DNA of 64,000 bases from Lophius americanus. Lineage: Eukaryota; Chordata; Actinopteri; Lophiiformes; Lophiidae. A model generated the notes under the pieces. It was not told where the DNA came from. It made no database searches and saw nothing but the letters and a program-made list of their open reading frames with translations. The stretch spans positions 1,061,001-1,125,000 of the forward strand of contig JBBDHG010000030.1 in assembly GCA_037951165.1 (NCBI GenBank). Reading direction: 5' to 3'. The first letter of the stretch is position 1. Each line of letters begins with the position of its first letter. Positions 1 to 15,040 of the stretch are shown here, in pieces. Both the position numbers and the translations under genes were made by a program.

Positions 1-1500
1 CTATAGTAACCACGTCATCACTATAGTAACCACGTATCTCCACAGTAACCACATCATCACTACAGTAACCACATTATCTCCACAGAAATAACATCATCTC
101 AAAAGTAACCACATCATCACTACAGTAAGCACATCATCTCCACAGTAACCACATCATCACTAAAGTAACCAACTCATCGCCACAGTAACCACATCATCAT
201 CCGAGTAACCACATCATCGCCACAGTTACCACATCATCTCCCAAGTAACCACATCATCTCCAAAGTAACCACATCCTCACTACAGTAACCACCTCATCAC
301 CACAGTAACCACATCATCTCCACAGTAACCACATCATCAATATAGTAACCACATCATCTCCACAGTAACCACATCATCAAAACAGTCACAACATCATCAC
401 TACAGTAACCATATTATCACTAGAGTAACCACATCATCACCACAGTAACCACATCATCTCCAGAGTAACCACATCATCACTACAGTAACCACATTATCAC
501 TAGAGTAACCACATCATCACCACAGTAACCACATCATCTCCACAGAAAACCATATAATCTCCATAGTAACCACATCATCACTACAGTAACCACATCATCA
601 CTACAGTAACCACATCATCACTATAGTAACCACGTCATCACTACAGTAACCACATCATCACTACAGTAACAACATCATCACTACATTTACCACATTATCA
701 CTAGAGTAACCACATAATCACCACAGTAACCACATCATCAATGTAGTAACCACGTCATCGCCACAGTAACCACATCATCACTACAGTAACCACATTATCA
801 CTACAGTAACCACAACATCACAACAGTAACCAAATCATTGCCACAGTAACCACATCATCTCCACAGTAACAACATCATCACTACAGTAACCACATCATCA
901 CTACAGTAACCACATCATTGCCACAGTAACCACATCATCACTACATTAACCACATCATCACTACAGTCACCACATCATCACCAGTAACCAAATGATCACT
1001 ACAGTAACCAAATCCTCGCTACAATAACCACATCATCACTACAGTAACCACTACATCACTAAGTAACCACATCATCTCCACAGTAACCACATCATCACTA
1101 TAGTAACCACGTCATCACTAAAGTAACCACGTATCTCCACAGTAACCACATCATCGCTACAGTAACCACATCATCACTACAGTAACCAAATTATCTCCAC
1201 AGAAATAACATCATCTCAAAAGTAACCACATCATCACTACAGTAAGCACATCATCGCCACAGTAACCACATCATCATCCGAGTAACCACATCATCGCCAC
1301 AGTTACCACATCATCTCCCAAGTAACCACATCATCAATATTTTAACCACATCATCTCCAAAGTAACCACATCATCACTACAGTAACCACCTCATCACCAC
1401 AGTAACCACATCATCCCCACAGTAACCACATCATCAATATAGTAACCACATCATCTCCACAGTAACCAGATGATCACTACAGCAACAACATCATTACCAC
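1..1500. repeat. Imperfect duplication, offset about 1.08-1.12 kb
   Basis: The run of odd monomers at 1-250 recurs at about 1,100-1,330. The monomer with AGAAATAACA is at 84 and 1,201 (offset 1,117), and the CCGAG monomer is at 201 and 1,278 (offset 1,077). The 40-bp difference is two monomers present in one copy only. Both copies start with the 19-bp monomer containing CACGTATCTCC. The first copy begins at or before the window edge. Confidence 0.75.
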
Positions 1501-1636
1501 AGTAACCACATCATCTCAACAGTAACCACATCATCACTACAGTAACCACATCATCACTACAGTAACCACATCATCTCTATAATAACCACGTCATCACTTT
1601 AATAACCACGTATCTCCAAAGTAACCACATCATCAC

Positions 1637-1703
1637 TACAGTAACCATACCAATCACTACAGTAACCACATCATCACTACAGTAACCATACCAATCACTA
1701 CAG
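1637..1703. repeat. Pair of 21-bp monomers with ACCATACCAATC
   Basis: Two 21-bp monomers containing CCATACCAATC lie here with a normal monomer between them, and each moves the repeat phase by +1. One further copy is at about 3,963-3,983, preceded as here by the 19-bp monomer with CACGTATCTCC. This marks a small shared segment between 1.58-1.70 kb and 3.89-4.0 kb. I saw this monomer nowhere else in the window. Confidence 0.75.
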
Positions 1704-2220
1704 TAACCACATCATCACTACAGTAACAACATCATCACTACATTTACCACATTATCACTACAGTAACCACATCATTGCCACAGTTACCACATCATCTTCA
1801 CAGTAACCACATCATCACTACAGTAACCACATCATCGCCACAGTAACCACATCATCACTACAGTAACCACATCATCGCCACAGTTACCACATCGTCTCCA
1901 CAGTAACCACATCATCACTACAGTAACCAGCTCATCGCCACAGTAACCACATCATCTCCTAAGGAACCATATCATCAATATAGTAACCACATGATCTCCA
2001 CAGTAACCACATGATCACTACAGTAACCACATCATATCCACAGTAACCACATCATCAATATAGCAACCACATCATCGCAACAATAACCAAATCATAACTA
2101 CATTAACCACATCATCACTACAATAACCACATCATCTCCACTGTAACTACATCATCACTCCAGTTACCATATCATCAATATAGTAACCACATCATCTCCA
2201 CAGTAACCAGATGATCACTA

Positions 2221-4731
2221 CAGTAACAACATCATCACTACATTAACCACATTATCACTAGAGTAACCACATAATCGCCACAGTAACCACATCATCAATG
2301 TAGTAACCACATCATCGCCACAGTAACCAAATCATCACTACAGTAACCACATCATCGCGACAGTAACCACATCATCACTACAGTAACCACATCATCTCTA
2401 CAGTAACCACATCATAGTCACAGTAACTAAATAATCACTACAGCAAGACGATCATCTCCACAGTAACCACATCATCACTACAGTAACCACATTATCTCCA
2501 CAGAAATAACATCATCTCCAAAGTAACCACATCATCACTACAGTAACCACCTCATCGCCACAGTAACCACAACATCACTACAGTAACCACCTCATCACCA
2601 CAGTAACCACATCATCATCCGAGTAACCACATCATCGCCACATTAACCACATCATCTCCACAGTAACCACATCATCAATATTGTAACCACATCATCTCCA
2701 AAGTAACCACATCATCACTACAGTAACCACCTCATCACCACAGTAACCACATCATCTCCACAGTAACCAGATGATCACTACAGTAACAACATCATCGCAA
2801 CAGTAACCAAATCATGACTACATTAACCACATCATCACTACAATAACCACATCATCTCCACAGTAACCGCATCACACCGCCCGTAACAACATCATCACTA
2901 CAGTAACTACATCATCTCCACAGTAACCATATTATCACTAGAGTAAACACATCATCTCCACAGTAACCACATCATCTCCACAGTAACCACACCATCACTA
3001 CAGTAACCACATCATCACTACAGTCACCACACTATCACTAGAGTAACCACATCATCACCACAGTAACCACATCATCTCCACAGAAAACCACATCATCACT
3101 ACATTAACCACATCATCACTGCAGTAACCACATGATCTCCACTGTAACCACATCATCACTACAGTAACCATATCATCTCCATAGTAACCACATCATCACT
3201 ACAGTAACCACATTATTTCCACAGTAACAACATCATCTCAACAGTAACCCCATCATCACTACAGTAACAACATCATCACTACAGTAACACCATCGTCACT
3301 ACAGTGACCACATCATCACTACAGTTACCACATCATCACCAGAGTAACCACATCATCACTACAGTAACCACATCATCTCCGCAGTAACCACATCATCAAT
3401 ACAGTAACCACATCATCAATACAATAACCACATAATCACTGCAGTAACCACATCATTGCCACAGTAACCGCATCATCACTACAGTAACCGCATCATCAAT
3501 ATTGTAACCACATCTTCTCCAAAGTAACCACATCATCACTACAGTAACCTCCTCATCGCCACAGTAACCACATCATCTCCACAGTAACCACATAATCAAT
3601 ATAGTAACCACATCATCTCCACAGTAACCAGATGATCACTACAGTAACCACATCATCAATACAGTAACCACATCATCACTACAGTGACCATATCATCGCT
3701 GCAGTAACCTCCTCATCGCCACAGTAACCACATCATCTCCACAGTAACCACATAATCAATATAGTAACCACATCATCTCCACTGTAACCACATCATCACT
3801 CCAGTTACCACATCATCAATATAGTAACCACATCATCTCCACAGTAACCAGATCATGACTACATTAACCACATCATCACTACAATAACCACGTCATCACT
3901 ATAGTAACCACGTCATCACTATAATAACCACGTATCTCCAAAGTAACCACATCATCACTACAGTAACCATACCAATCACTACAGTAACCACATCATAACT
4001 ACAGTAACAACATCATCACTATATTAACCACATTATCACTAGAGTAACCACATAATCACCACAGTAACCACATCATCAATGTAGTAACCACATCATCGCC
4101 ACAGTAACCACATCATCACTACAGTAACAACATCATCGCGACAGTAACCACATCATCACTACAGTAACCACATCATCTCTACAGTAACCACATCATAGTC
4201 ACAGTAACTAAATAATCACTACAGCAAGACGATCATCTCCACAGTAACCACATCATCACTACAGTAACCACATTATCTCCACAGAAATAACATCATCTCC
4301 AAAGTAACCACATCATCACTACAGTAACCACCTCATCGCCACAGTAACCACAACATCACTACAGTAACCACCTCATCACCACAGTAACCACATCATCATC
4401 CGAGTAACCACATCATCGCCACATTTACCACATCATCACCACAGTAACCACATCATCAATATTGTAAGCACATCATCTCCAAAGTAACCACATCATCACT
4501 ACAGTAACCACCTCATCACCACAGTAACCACATCATCTCCACAGTAACCACATCATCAATATAGTAACAACATCATCGCAACAGTAACCAAATCATGACT
4601 ACATTAACCACATCATCACTACAATAACCACATCATCTCCACAGTAACCGCATCACCACGCCCGTAACAACATCATCACTACAGTAACTACATTATCTCC
4701 ACAGTAACCATATTATCACTAGAGTAACCAC
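2221..4731. repeat. Duplicated block 2,221-2,950 and 4,002-4,731, offset 1,781 bp
   Basis: Three landmarks give the same offset of 1,781 bp: AATGTAG (2,297 and 4,078), CAGAAATAAC (2,501 and 4,282) and CCGAG (2,619 and 4,400). Both copies end near a monomer with CGCCCGTAACAAC, at about 2,875 and 4,660. Substitutions separate the copies, and the second is followed by a local repeat of monomers with CATCGCAACAG. A third, shorter match is at 8,081-8,580. Confidence 0.75.
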
Positions 4732-4879
4732 ATCATCAATATAGTAACAACATCATCGCAACAGTAACCAAATCATGACTACATTAACCACATCATCACC
4801 ACAGTAACCACATCATCTCCACAGTAACCACATCATCTCCACAGTAACCACACCATCACTACAGTAACCACATCATCAC

Positions 4880-6710
4880 TACAGTAACCACATTATCACT
4901 AGAGTAACCACATCATCACCACAGTAACCACATCATCTCCACAGAAAACCACATCATCACTACAGTAACCACATCATTGCCAAAGTAACCTCATCATCAC
5001 TACATTAACCACATCATCACTACAGTAACCACATGATCTCCACTGTAACCACATCATCACTACAGTAACCATATCATCTCCATAGTAACCACATCATCAC
5101 TACAGTAACCACATTATTTCCACAGTAACAACATCATCTCAACAGTAACCCCATCATCACTACAGTAACAACATCATCACTACAGTAACACCATCGTCAC
5201 TACAGTTACCACATCATCACTACAGTTACCACATCATCTCCACAGTAACCACATCATCAATACAGTAACCACATCATCAATACAATAACCACATCCTCAC
5301 TGCAGTAACCACATCATCACCAGAGTAACCACATCATCACTACAGTAACCACATCATCTCCACAGTAACCACATCATCAATACAGTAACCACATCATCAA
5401 TACAATAACCACATCATCACTGCAGTAACCACATCATTGCCATAGTAACCACATCATCACTACAGTAACCACACCATCGCGACTGTAACCACATCATCAC
5501 TACAGTAACCAAATCATCTCTACAGTAACCACATCATCACTACAGTAACCGCATCATCAATATTGTAACCACGTCTTCTCCAAAGTAACCACATCATCAC
5601 TACAGTAACCACATTATTTCCACAGTAACAACATCATCTCAACAGTAACCCCATCATCACTACAGTAACAACATCATCACTACAGTAACACCATCGTCAC
5701 TACAGTGACCACATCATCACTACAGTAACCACATCATCTCCACAGTAACCACATCATCAATACAGTAACCACATCATCAATACAATAACCACATCATCAC
5801 TGCAGTAACCACATCATTGCCACAGTAACCACATCATCACTACAGTAACCAAATCATCTCTACAGTAACCACATCATCACTACAGTAACCGCATCATCAA
5901 TATTGTAACCACATCTTCTCCAAAGTAACCACATCATCACTACAGTAACCACCTCATCGCCACTGTAACCACATCATCTCCACAGTAACCACATCATCAA
6001 TATAGTAACCACATCATCTCCACAGTAACCAGATGATCACTACAGTAACAACATCATCGCAACAGTGACCAAATCATGACTACATTAACCACATCATCAC
6101 TACAATAACCACATCATCTCCACAGTAACCGCATCACCACGCCCGTAACAACATCATCACTACAGTAACTACATCATCTCCACAGTAACCATATTATCAC
6201 TAGAGTAACCACATCATCACTACAGTAACCACATTATCACTAGAGTAACCACATCATCACCACAGTAACCACATCATCTCCACAGAAAACCACATCATCA
6301 CTACAGTAACCACATCATTGCCAAAGTAACCTCATCATCACTACATTAACCACATCATCACTACAGTAACCACATGATCTCCACTGTAACCACATCATAA
6401 CTACAGTAACCATATCATCTCCATAGTAACCACATCATCAATACAGTAACCACATCATCAATACAATAACCACATCATCACTGCAGTAACCACATCATCA
6501 CCAGAGTAACCACATCATCACTACAGTAACCACATCATCTCCACAGTAACCACATCATCAATACAGTAACCACATCATCAATACAATAACCACATCATCA
6601 CTGCAGTAACCACATCATTGCCATAGTAACCACACCATCACTACAGTAACCACACCATCGCGACTGTAACCACATCATCACTACAGTAACCAAATCATCT
6701 CTACAGTAAC
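4880..6710. repeat. Duplicated block, offset 1,341 then 1,181 bp
   Basis: The segment at 4,880-5,080 recurs at 6,221-6,420. The monomer CAAAGTAACCTC is at 4,981 and 6,322, an offset of 1,341. The match then resumes at 5,262-5,530 against 6,443-6,710, where GCGACTG is at 5,479 and 6,660 (offset 1,181). The 160-bp step equals eight monomers lost from the second copy. Each copy includes the 21-bp monomer with CAGAAAACC, which shifts the phase by +1 (near 4,941 and 6,282). Confidence 0.7.
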
Positions 6711-8080
6711 CACATCATCACTACAGTAACCACATTATTTCCACAGTAACAACATCATCTCAACAGTAACCCCATCATCACTACAGTAACAACATCATCA
6801 CTACAGTAACACCATCGTCACTACAGTGCCCACATCATCACTACAGTTACCACATCATCACCAGAGTAACCACATCATCACTACAGTAACCACATCATCT
6901 CCACAGTAACCACATCATCAATACAGTAACCACATCATCAATACAATAACCACATGATCACTGCAGTAACCACATCATTGCCACAGTAACCACATCATCA
7001 CTACAGTAGCCAAATCATCTCTACAGTAACCACATCATCACTACAGTAACCGCATCATCAATATTGTAACCACATCTTCTCCAAAGTAACCACATCATCA
7101 CTACAGTAACCACCTCATCGCCACTGTAACCACATCATCTCCACAATAACCACATCATCAATATAGTAACCACATCATCTCCACAGTAACCAGATGATCA
7201 CTACAGTAACCACATCATCAATACAGTAACCACATCATCACTACAGTGACCATATCATCGCTGCAGTAACCACATCATCGCCACAGTAACCACATCATCA
7301 CTAGAGTAAAAACATTATCAATACAGAAAAACATCATCACTACAGTAACCACATTATCATTAGAGTAACCACATCATCACCACAGTAACCACATCATCTC
7401 CACTGTAACCACATCACTACTACAGTAACCAGATCATCACCACAGTAACAACATCATCACTACAGTAACTACATCATCTCCACAGTAACCAGATCATCAA
7501 CAAAGTCACAACATCATCACTACAGTAACCACCTCATCACTACAATAAAAACATCATCACTACAGTAACCACATTATCACTAGAGTAACCACATCATCAA
7601 CACAGTAACCACATCATCTCCACAGTAACCACAACATCACTACAGTAACCACATCATTGCCACAGTAACCACATCATCTCAAAAGTAACCACATCATCAC
7701 TACAGTAACCACATCATCACTACAGTAACCATATCATTGCCACAGTAACAACATCATCACTACATTAACCACATCATGACTATAGTAACCACATCATCTC
7801 CACAGTAACAACATCATCAGTACAGTAACCACATCATCACTACAGTAACCACATCATTGCCACAGTAACCACATCATCACTACATTAACCACATCATCAC
7901 TACAGTAACAACATCATCTCCACTGTAACCACATCATCACTACAGTAACCACATTATCACTAGAGTCACCACATGATCACTACAGTAACCAAATCCTTGC
8001 TACAATAACCACATCATCACTACAGTAACCACGACATCACTAAGTAACCACATCATCTCCACAGTAACCACATCATCACT

Positions 8081-8580
8081 ACAGTAACAACATCATCACT
8101 ACATTAACCACATTATCACTAGAGTAACCACATAATCACCACAGTAACCACATCATCAATGTAGTTACCACATCATCGCCACAGTAACCACATCATCACT
8201 ACAATAACAACATCATCGCGACAGTAACCACATCATCTCTACGGTAACCACATCATAGTCACAGTAACTAAATAATCACTACAGTAAGAACATCATCTCC
8301 ACAGTAACCACATCATCACTACAGTAACCACATTATCTCCACAGAAATAACATCATCTCCAAAGTAACCACATCATCACTACAGTAACCACCTCATCGCC
8401 ACAGTAACCACATCATCATCCGAGTAACCACATCATCGCCACATTTACCACATCATCTCCACAGTAACCACATCATCAATATTGTAACCACATCATCTCC
8501 AAAGTAACCACATCATCACTACAGTAACCACCTCATCACCACGGTAACCACATCATCTCCACAGTAACCGCATCACCACG
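8081..8580. repeat. Third copy of the 2.2/4.0-kb block
   Basis: The order of landmark monomers seen at 4,002-4,660 returns here: AATGTAG at 8,158, the CATAGTCACAG monomer near 8,265, the GAAATAACA monomer near 8,343, CCGAG at 8,420 and the CACCACGCC monomer near 8,575. Relative to the 4-kb copy the offset falls from 4,080 to 4,020, so three monomers are missing. This shows a segment copied more than 4 kb away, beyond simple neighbour-to-neighbour slippage. Confidence 0.7.
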
Positions 8581-10129
8581 CCAGTAACTACATCATCTCC
8601 ACAGTAACCAGATCATCAAAACAGTAACCACATCATCACTACAGTAACCACATTATCACTAGAGTAACCACATCATGACCACAGTAACCACATCATCTCC
8701 ACAGAAAACCACATCATCACTACAGTAACCACATCATTGCCAAAGTAACCACATCATCACTACATTAACCACATCATCACTACAGTAACCACATGATCTC
8801 CACTGTAACACCATCGTCACTACAGTGACCACATCATCACTACAGTAACCACATCATCTCCACAGTAACCACATCGTCACTAAAGTAACCACATCATCTC
8901 CACAATAATAACATCATCACCGCAGGAACCACATCATCAATACAGTAACCACATCATCAATACAGTAACCACATCATCAATACAGTAACCACATCATCAC
9001 TGCAGTAACCCCATCATCGCCACAGTAACCACATCATCACTACAGTAACCACACCATCGCGACAGTAACCACATCATCACTACAGTAACCAAATCATCTC
9101 CACAGTAACCACATCATCAATATAGTAACCACATCATCTCCACAGTAACCAGATGATCACTACAGTAACAACATCATCGCAACAGTAACCAAATCTTGAC
9201 TACATTAGCCACATCATCACTACAGTAACCATATTATCAATACAGTAACCACATCATCACCACAGTAACCACATCATCTCCACAGTAACCACAACATCAC
9301 TATAGTAACCACATGATCTCCACTGTAACCACATCATCACTACAGTAACCATATCATCTCCATAGTAACCACATCATCACTACAGTAACCACATTATTTC
9401 CACAGTAACCACATCATTTCAACAGTAACCCCATCATCACTACAGTAACCACATCCTCACTACAGTGACAACGTCATCACTACAGTAACCACATCATCAC
9501 CAGAGTAACTACATCATCACTACAGTAACCACATCATCTCCACAGTAACCACATCGTCACTAAAGTAACCACATCATCTCCTCAATAATAACATCATCAC
9601 CGCAGTAACCACATCATCAATACAGTAACCACATCATCACTGCAGTAACCACATCATCGCCACAGTAACCACATCATCTCCACAGTAACCACAACATCAC
9701 TACAGTAACCACATTATCACTAGAGTAACCACATCATCACCACAGTAACCACATCATCTCGACAGAAAACCACATCATCACTACATTAACCACATCATCA
9801 CTACAGTAACCACATGATCTCCACTGTAACCAAATCATCACTACAGTAACCATATCATCTCCATAGTAACCACATCATCACTACAGTAACCACATTATTT
9901 CCACAGTAACCACATCATTTCAACAGTAACCCCATCATCACTACAGTAACACCATTGTCACTACAGTGACCACATCATCACTACAGTAAACACATCATCA
10001 CCAGAGTAACCACATCATCACTACAGTAACCACATCATCTCCACGGTAACCACATCATCACCACAGTAGCCACATCATCACTACATTAACCACATCATCA
10101 CTACTGTAACCACATCATCACTACAGTAA

Positions 10130-13100
10130 CCATATCATCTCCACAGTAACCACATCATCACTAGAGTAACCACATTATTTCCACAGTAACCACATAATCT
10201 CTACAGTAACCCCATCATCACTACAGTAACCACATCATCACTACAGTAACAACATCATCACTACAGTAACCACATCGTCACTACAGTGACCACATCATCA
10301 CTAAAGTAAACACATCATCTCCACAATAATAACATCATCACCGCAGTAACCACATCATCAATACAGTAACCACATCATCAATACAGTAACCACATCATCA
10401 CTGCAGTAACCCCATCATCGCCACAGTAACCACATCATCTCCACAGTAACCACAACATCACTACAGTAACCACATGATTGCCACAGTAACCATATCATCT
10501 CCACAGTAACCACATCATCACTACAGTAACCACATTATCACTAGAGTAACCACATCATCACCACAGTAACCACATCATCTCCACAGAAAACCACATCATC
10601 ACTACAGTAACCACATCATTAACAAAGTAACCACATCATCACTACATTAACCACATCATCACTACAGTAACCACATGATCTCCACTGTAACCAAATCATC
10701 ACTACAGTAACCATATCATCTCCATAGTAACCACATCATAACTACAGTAACCACATTATTTCCACAGTAACCACATCATTTCAACAGTAACCCCATCATC
10801 ACTACAGTAACCACATCATCACTACAAAGACAACATCATCACTACAGTAACCACATCATCTCCACGGTAACCACATCATCACCACAGTAGCCACATCATC
10901 ACTACATTAACCACATCATCTCCACAGTAACCACATCATCACTAGAGTAACCACATTATTTCCACAGTAACCACATTATCTCTACAGTAACCCCATCATC
11001 ACTACAGTAACCACATCATCACTACAGTAACAACATCATCACTACAGTAACCACATCGTCACTACAGTGACCACATCATCACCAGAGTAACCACATCATC
11101 ACTACAGTAACCACATCATCTCCACAGTAACCACATTATCACTACAATAACCACATCATCTCCACAGTAACCACATCACCACGCCAGTAACAACATCATC
11201 ACATTATTACCTACATCATCTCCACAGTAACCAGATCATCACTACAATAACAACATCATCAATACAGTAACCACATTATCACTAGAGTAACCACATCATC
11301 ACCACAGTAACCACATCATCTCCAAAGTAACCACATCATCTCCACAGTAACCACATCATCTCCACAGTAACCACATCATCACCACAGTAGCCACATCATC
11401 ACTACATTAACCACATCATCACTACAGTAACAATATCATCTCCACAGTAACCACATCATCACTAGAGTAACCACATTATTTCCACAGTAACCACATCATC
11501 TCTACAGTAGCACATCATCTCCATAGTAACCACATCATCACTAAAGTAACCACATCACCTCCACAGTAATAACATCATCACCGCAGTAACCACATCATCA
11601 ATACAGTAACCACATCATCACTGAAGTAACCACATTATCGCCACAGTAACCACATCATCACTACAGTTTCCACATCATCGCGACAGTAACTACATCATCA
11701 CTACAGTAACAACATCATCACTGCAATAACCACATCATCGCCACAGTGACCACATCATCTCCACAGTAACCACATCATTACTAAAGTAACCACCTCATCA
11801 CCAGAGTAACCACATAATCTCCACAGTAATAGCATGATCTCCACAGTAACCACATCATCACTACAGTAACCACATCATCACTACAGTAACCACATAATCT
11901 CCACAGTAACCACATCATCACTACAGTAACCACATCATCTCCCCAGTAACATCATCATCACTAAAGTAACCACATCATCTCCACAGTACTAACATCTTCT
12001 CCACAGTAACCACATCATCACTACAGCGACGACATCATCACCGCAGTAACCACATCATCACCGCAGTAACCACATCATCACTACAGTGATCACATCATCT
12101 CCACAGTAACCACATGATCACTACAGTAACCACATCATCTCCACAGTAACTACATTACCACGCCAGTAACCACATCATCACTACAGTAACCACATCATCT
12201 CCACAGTAACCACATCATCACTACAGTAACAACATCATTACTAAAGTAACGACAATATCACTAGAGTAACCACATCATCACTGCAGTAACCACATCATCG
12301 CCACAGTGACCCCATCATCGCAATAACCACATCATCACTAGAGTTACCACATCATCTCTACAGTAACCACATCATTACTACAGTAAGCACATCATCACCA
12401 GAGTAACCACATCATCACTATAGTAACCACATCATCTCCACAGTAACCACATCATCTCCACAGTAACCACATCATCACTAAAGTAACCACATCATCTCCA
12501 AAGTAACCACATCATTACTACAGTAACCACATCATCACTACAGTAACCACATCATCACCAGAGTAACCACATCATCACTACAGTAACCACATCATCTCCA
12601 CAGTAACCACATCATCACTACAGTGACCACATCATCTCCACAGTAACCACATCATTACTACAGTAACCACTTCATCACCAGAGTAACCACATCATCTCCA
12701 CAGTAATAACATCTTCTCCCCAGTAACATCATCATCACTACAGTAACCACATCTTCACCACAATAATCACATCATCACTACAGTAACCACATCATCACTA
12801 CAGTAACCACATAATCTCCACAGTAACCACATCATCACTACAGTAACCACATCATCTCCCCAGTAACATCATCATCACTAAAGTAACCACATCATCTCCA
12901 CAGTAATAACATCTTCTCCACAGTAACCACATCATCACTACAGCGACGACATCATCACCGCAGTAACCACATCATCACCGCAGTAACCACATCATCACTA
13001 CAGTGATCACATCATCTCCACAGTAACCACATGATCACTACGGTAACCACATCATCTCCACAGTAACCACAATACCACGCCAGTAACCACATCATCACTA

Positions 13101-13490
13101 CAGTAACCACATCATCTCCACAGTAACCACATCATCACTACAGTAACATCATCACTAAAGTAACGACAATATCACTAGAGTAACCACATCATCACTACAG
13201 TAACCACATTATTTCCAGCAGTAACCAGCTCATCTCTACAGTAACCACATCACTACTACAGTAACCACATCATCTCCACAGTAACCACATCATCACTACA
13301 GTAACATCATCACTAAAGTAACGACAATATCACTAGAGTAACCACATCATCACTGCAGTAACCACATCATCGCCACAGTGACCACATCATCGCAATAACC
13401 ACATCATCACTAGAGTTACCACATCATCTCCACAGTAACCACATCATTACTACAGTAACCAAATCATCACCACAGTAACCACATCATCAC
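10130..13490. repeat. Block matching 19,494-23,074 (offset 9,364-9,584)
   Basis: ACTACAAAGA (10,821 and 20,185), AGTTTCC (11,665 and 21,029) and CGCAATAA (12,319 and 21,683) all give the offset 9,364. From about 12,615 the offset becomes 9,624 and then 9,584 (CGCAATAA at 13,391 and 22,975), because the later copy gained and lost whole monomers. The block contains the 21-bp ATTTCCAGCAG monomer and two 17-bp GTAACATCATCACTAAA monomers near 13,140-13,320, the same marker set that defines the core HOR. It may therefore be an early form of the core repeat. Confidence 0.75.
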
Positions 13491-15040
13491 TAGAGTAACC
13501 ACATTATTTCCACAGTAACCACATAATCTCTACAGTAACCCCATCATCACTACAGTAACCACATCATCACTACAGTAACAACATCATCACTACAGTAACC
13601 ACATCGTCACTACAGTGACCACATCATCACCAGAGTAACCACATCATCACTACAGTAACCACATCATCTCCACAGTAACCACATTATCACTACAATAACC
13701 ACATCATCTCCACAGTAACCACATCACCACGCCAGTAACAACATCATCACATTATTACATACATCATCTCCACAGTAACCAGATCATCACTACAATAACA
13801 ACATCATCAATACAGTAACCACATTATCACTAGAGTAACCACATCATCACCACAGTAACCACATCATCTCCACAGTAACCACATCATCTCCACAGTAACC
13901 ACATCATCTCCACAGTAACCACATCATCACCACAGTAGCCACATCATCACTACATTAACCACATCATCACTACAGTAACAATATCATCTCCACAGTAACC
14001 ACATCATCACTAGAGTAACCACATTATTTCCACAGTAACCACATCATCTCTACAGTACCACATCATCTCCATAGTAACCACATCATCACTAAAGTAACCA
14101 CATCACCTCCACAGTAATAACATCATCACCGCAGTAACCACATCATCAATACAGTAACCACATCATCAATATAGTAACCACATCATCACTGAAGTAACCA
14201 CATAATCGCCACAGTAACCACATCATCACTACAGTTTCCACATCATCGCGACAGTAACTACATCATCACTACAGTAACAACATCATCACTGCAATAACCA
14301 CATCATCGCCACAGTGACCACATCATCTCCACAGTAACCACATCATTACTAAAGTAACCACCTCATCACCAGAGTAACCACATAATCTCCACAGTAATAA
14401 CATGATCTCCACAGTAACCACATCATCACTACAGTAACCACATCTTCGCCACAATAATCACATCATCACTACAGTAACCACATCATCACTACAGTAACCA
14501 CATAATCTCCACAGTAACCACATCATCACTACAGTAACCACATCATCTCCCCAGTAACATCATCATCACTAAAGTAACCACATCATCTCCACAGTACTAA
14601 CATCTTCTCCACAGTAACCACATCATCACTACAGCGACGACATCATCACCGCAGTAACCACATCATCACCGCAGTAACCACATCATCACTACAGTGATCA
14701 CATCATCTCCACAGTAACCACATGATCACTACAGTAACCACATCATCTCCACAGTAACTACATTACCACGCCAGTAACCACATCATCACTACAGTAACCA
14801 CATCATCTCCACAGTAACCACATCATCACTACAGTAACAACATCATTACTAAAGTAACGACAATATCACTAGAGTAACCACATCATCACTGCAGTAACCA
14901 CATCATCGCCACAGTGACCCCATCATCGCAATAACCACATCATCACTAGAGTTACCACAACATCTCCACAGTAACCACATCATTACTACAGTAAGCACAT
15001 CATCACCAGAGTAACCACATCATCACTATAGTAACCACAT
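13491..15040. repeat. Inserted copy of 10,943-12,430 (offset 2,548-2,608)
   Basis: The order of monomers from the CACTAGAG/ATTATTTCC pair at 10,943 onward is repeated from 13,491. AGTTTCC gives an offset of 2,568 (11,665 and 14,233) and CGCAATAA gives 2,608 (12,319 and 14,927). The step of 40-60 bp is two or three monomers. The block begins directly after a core-type monomer run (CCAAATCATCACCACAG near 13,465), so 13,490/13,491 looks like a recombination junction. Confidence 0.65.

Larger units (their letters stand above)
1..9357. repeat. Left zone: diverged mosaic of the 20-bp satellite
   Basis: This zone has the same monomer as the rest but more substitutions between neighbours and more odd-length monomers. 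Its landmarks include monomers with ATCATCCGAG (CCGAG at 201, 1,278, 2,619, 4,400 and 8,420), which I do not see later, and monomers with AATGTAG (740, 2,297, 4,078, 8,158). Offsets between these marks show imperfect duplications of roughly 1.1-1.8 kb and 4.0-4.1 kb, so the zone is an older, partly scrambled set of higher-order repeats. The right limit is a judgement: from about 9,358 the sequence aligns in long blocks with the next zone. No gene or non-satellite sequence is seen. Confidence 0.8.

Noticed and set aside
7541..7550. AATAAA poly(A)-like signal at 7,544
   Set aside because: It arises from substitutions in one monomer (GTAACC to ATAAAA). There is no gene upstream and no downstream element.
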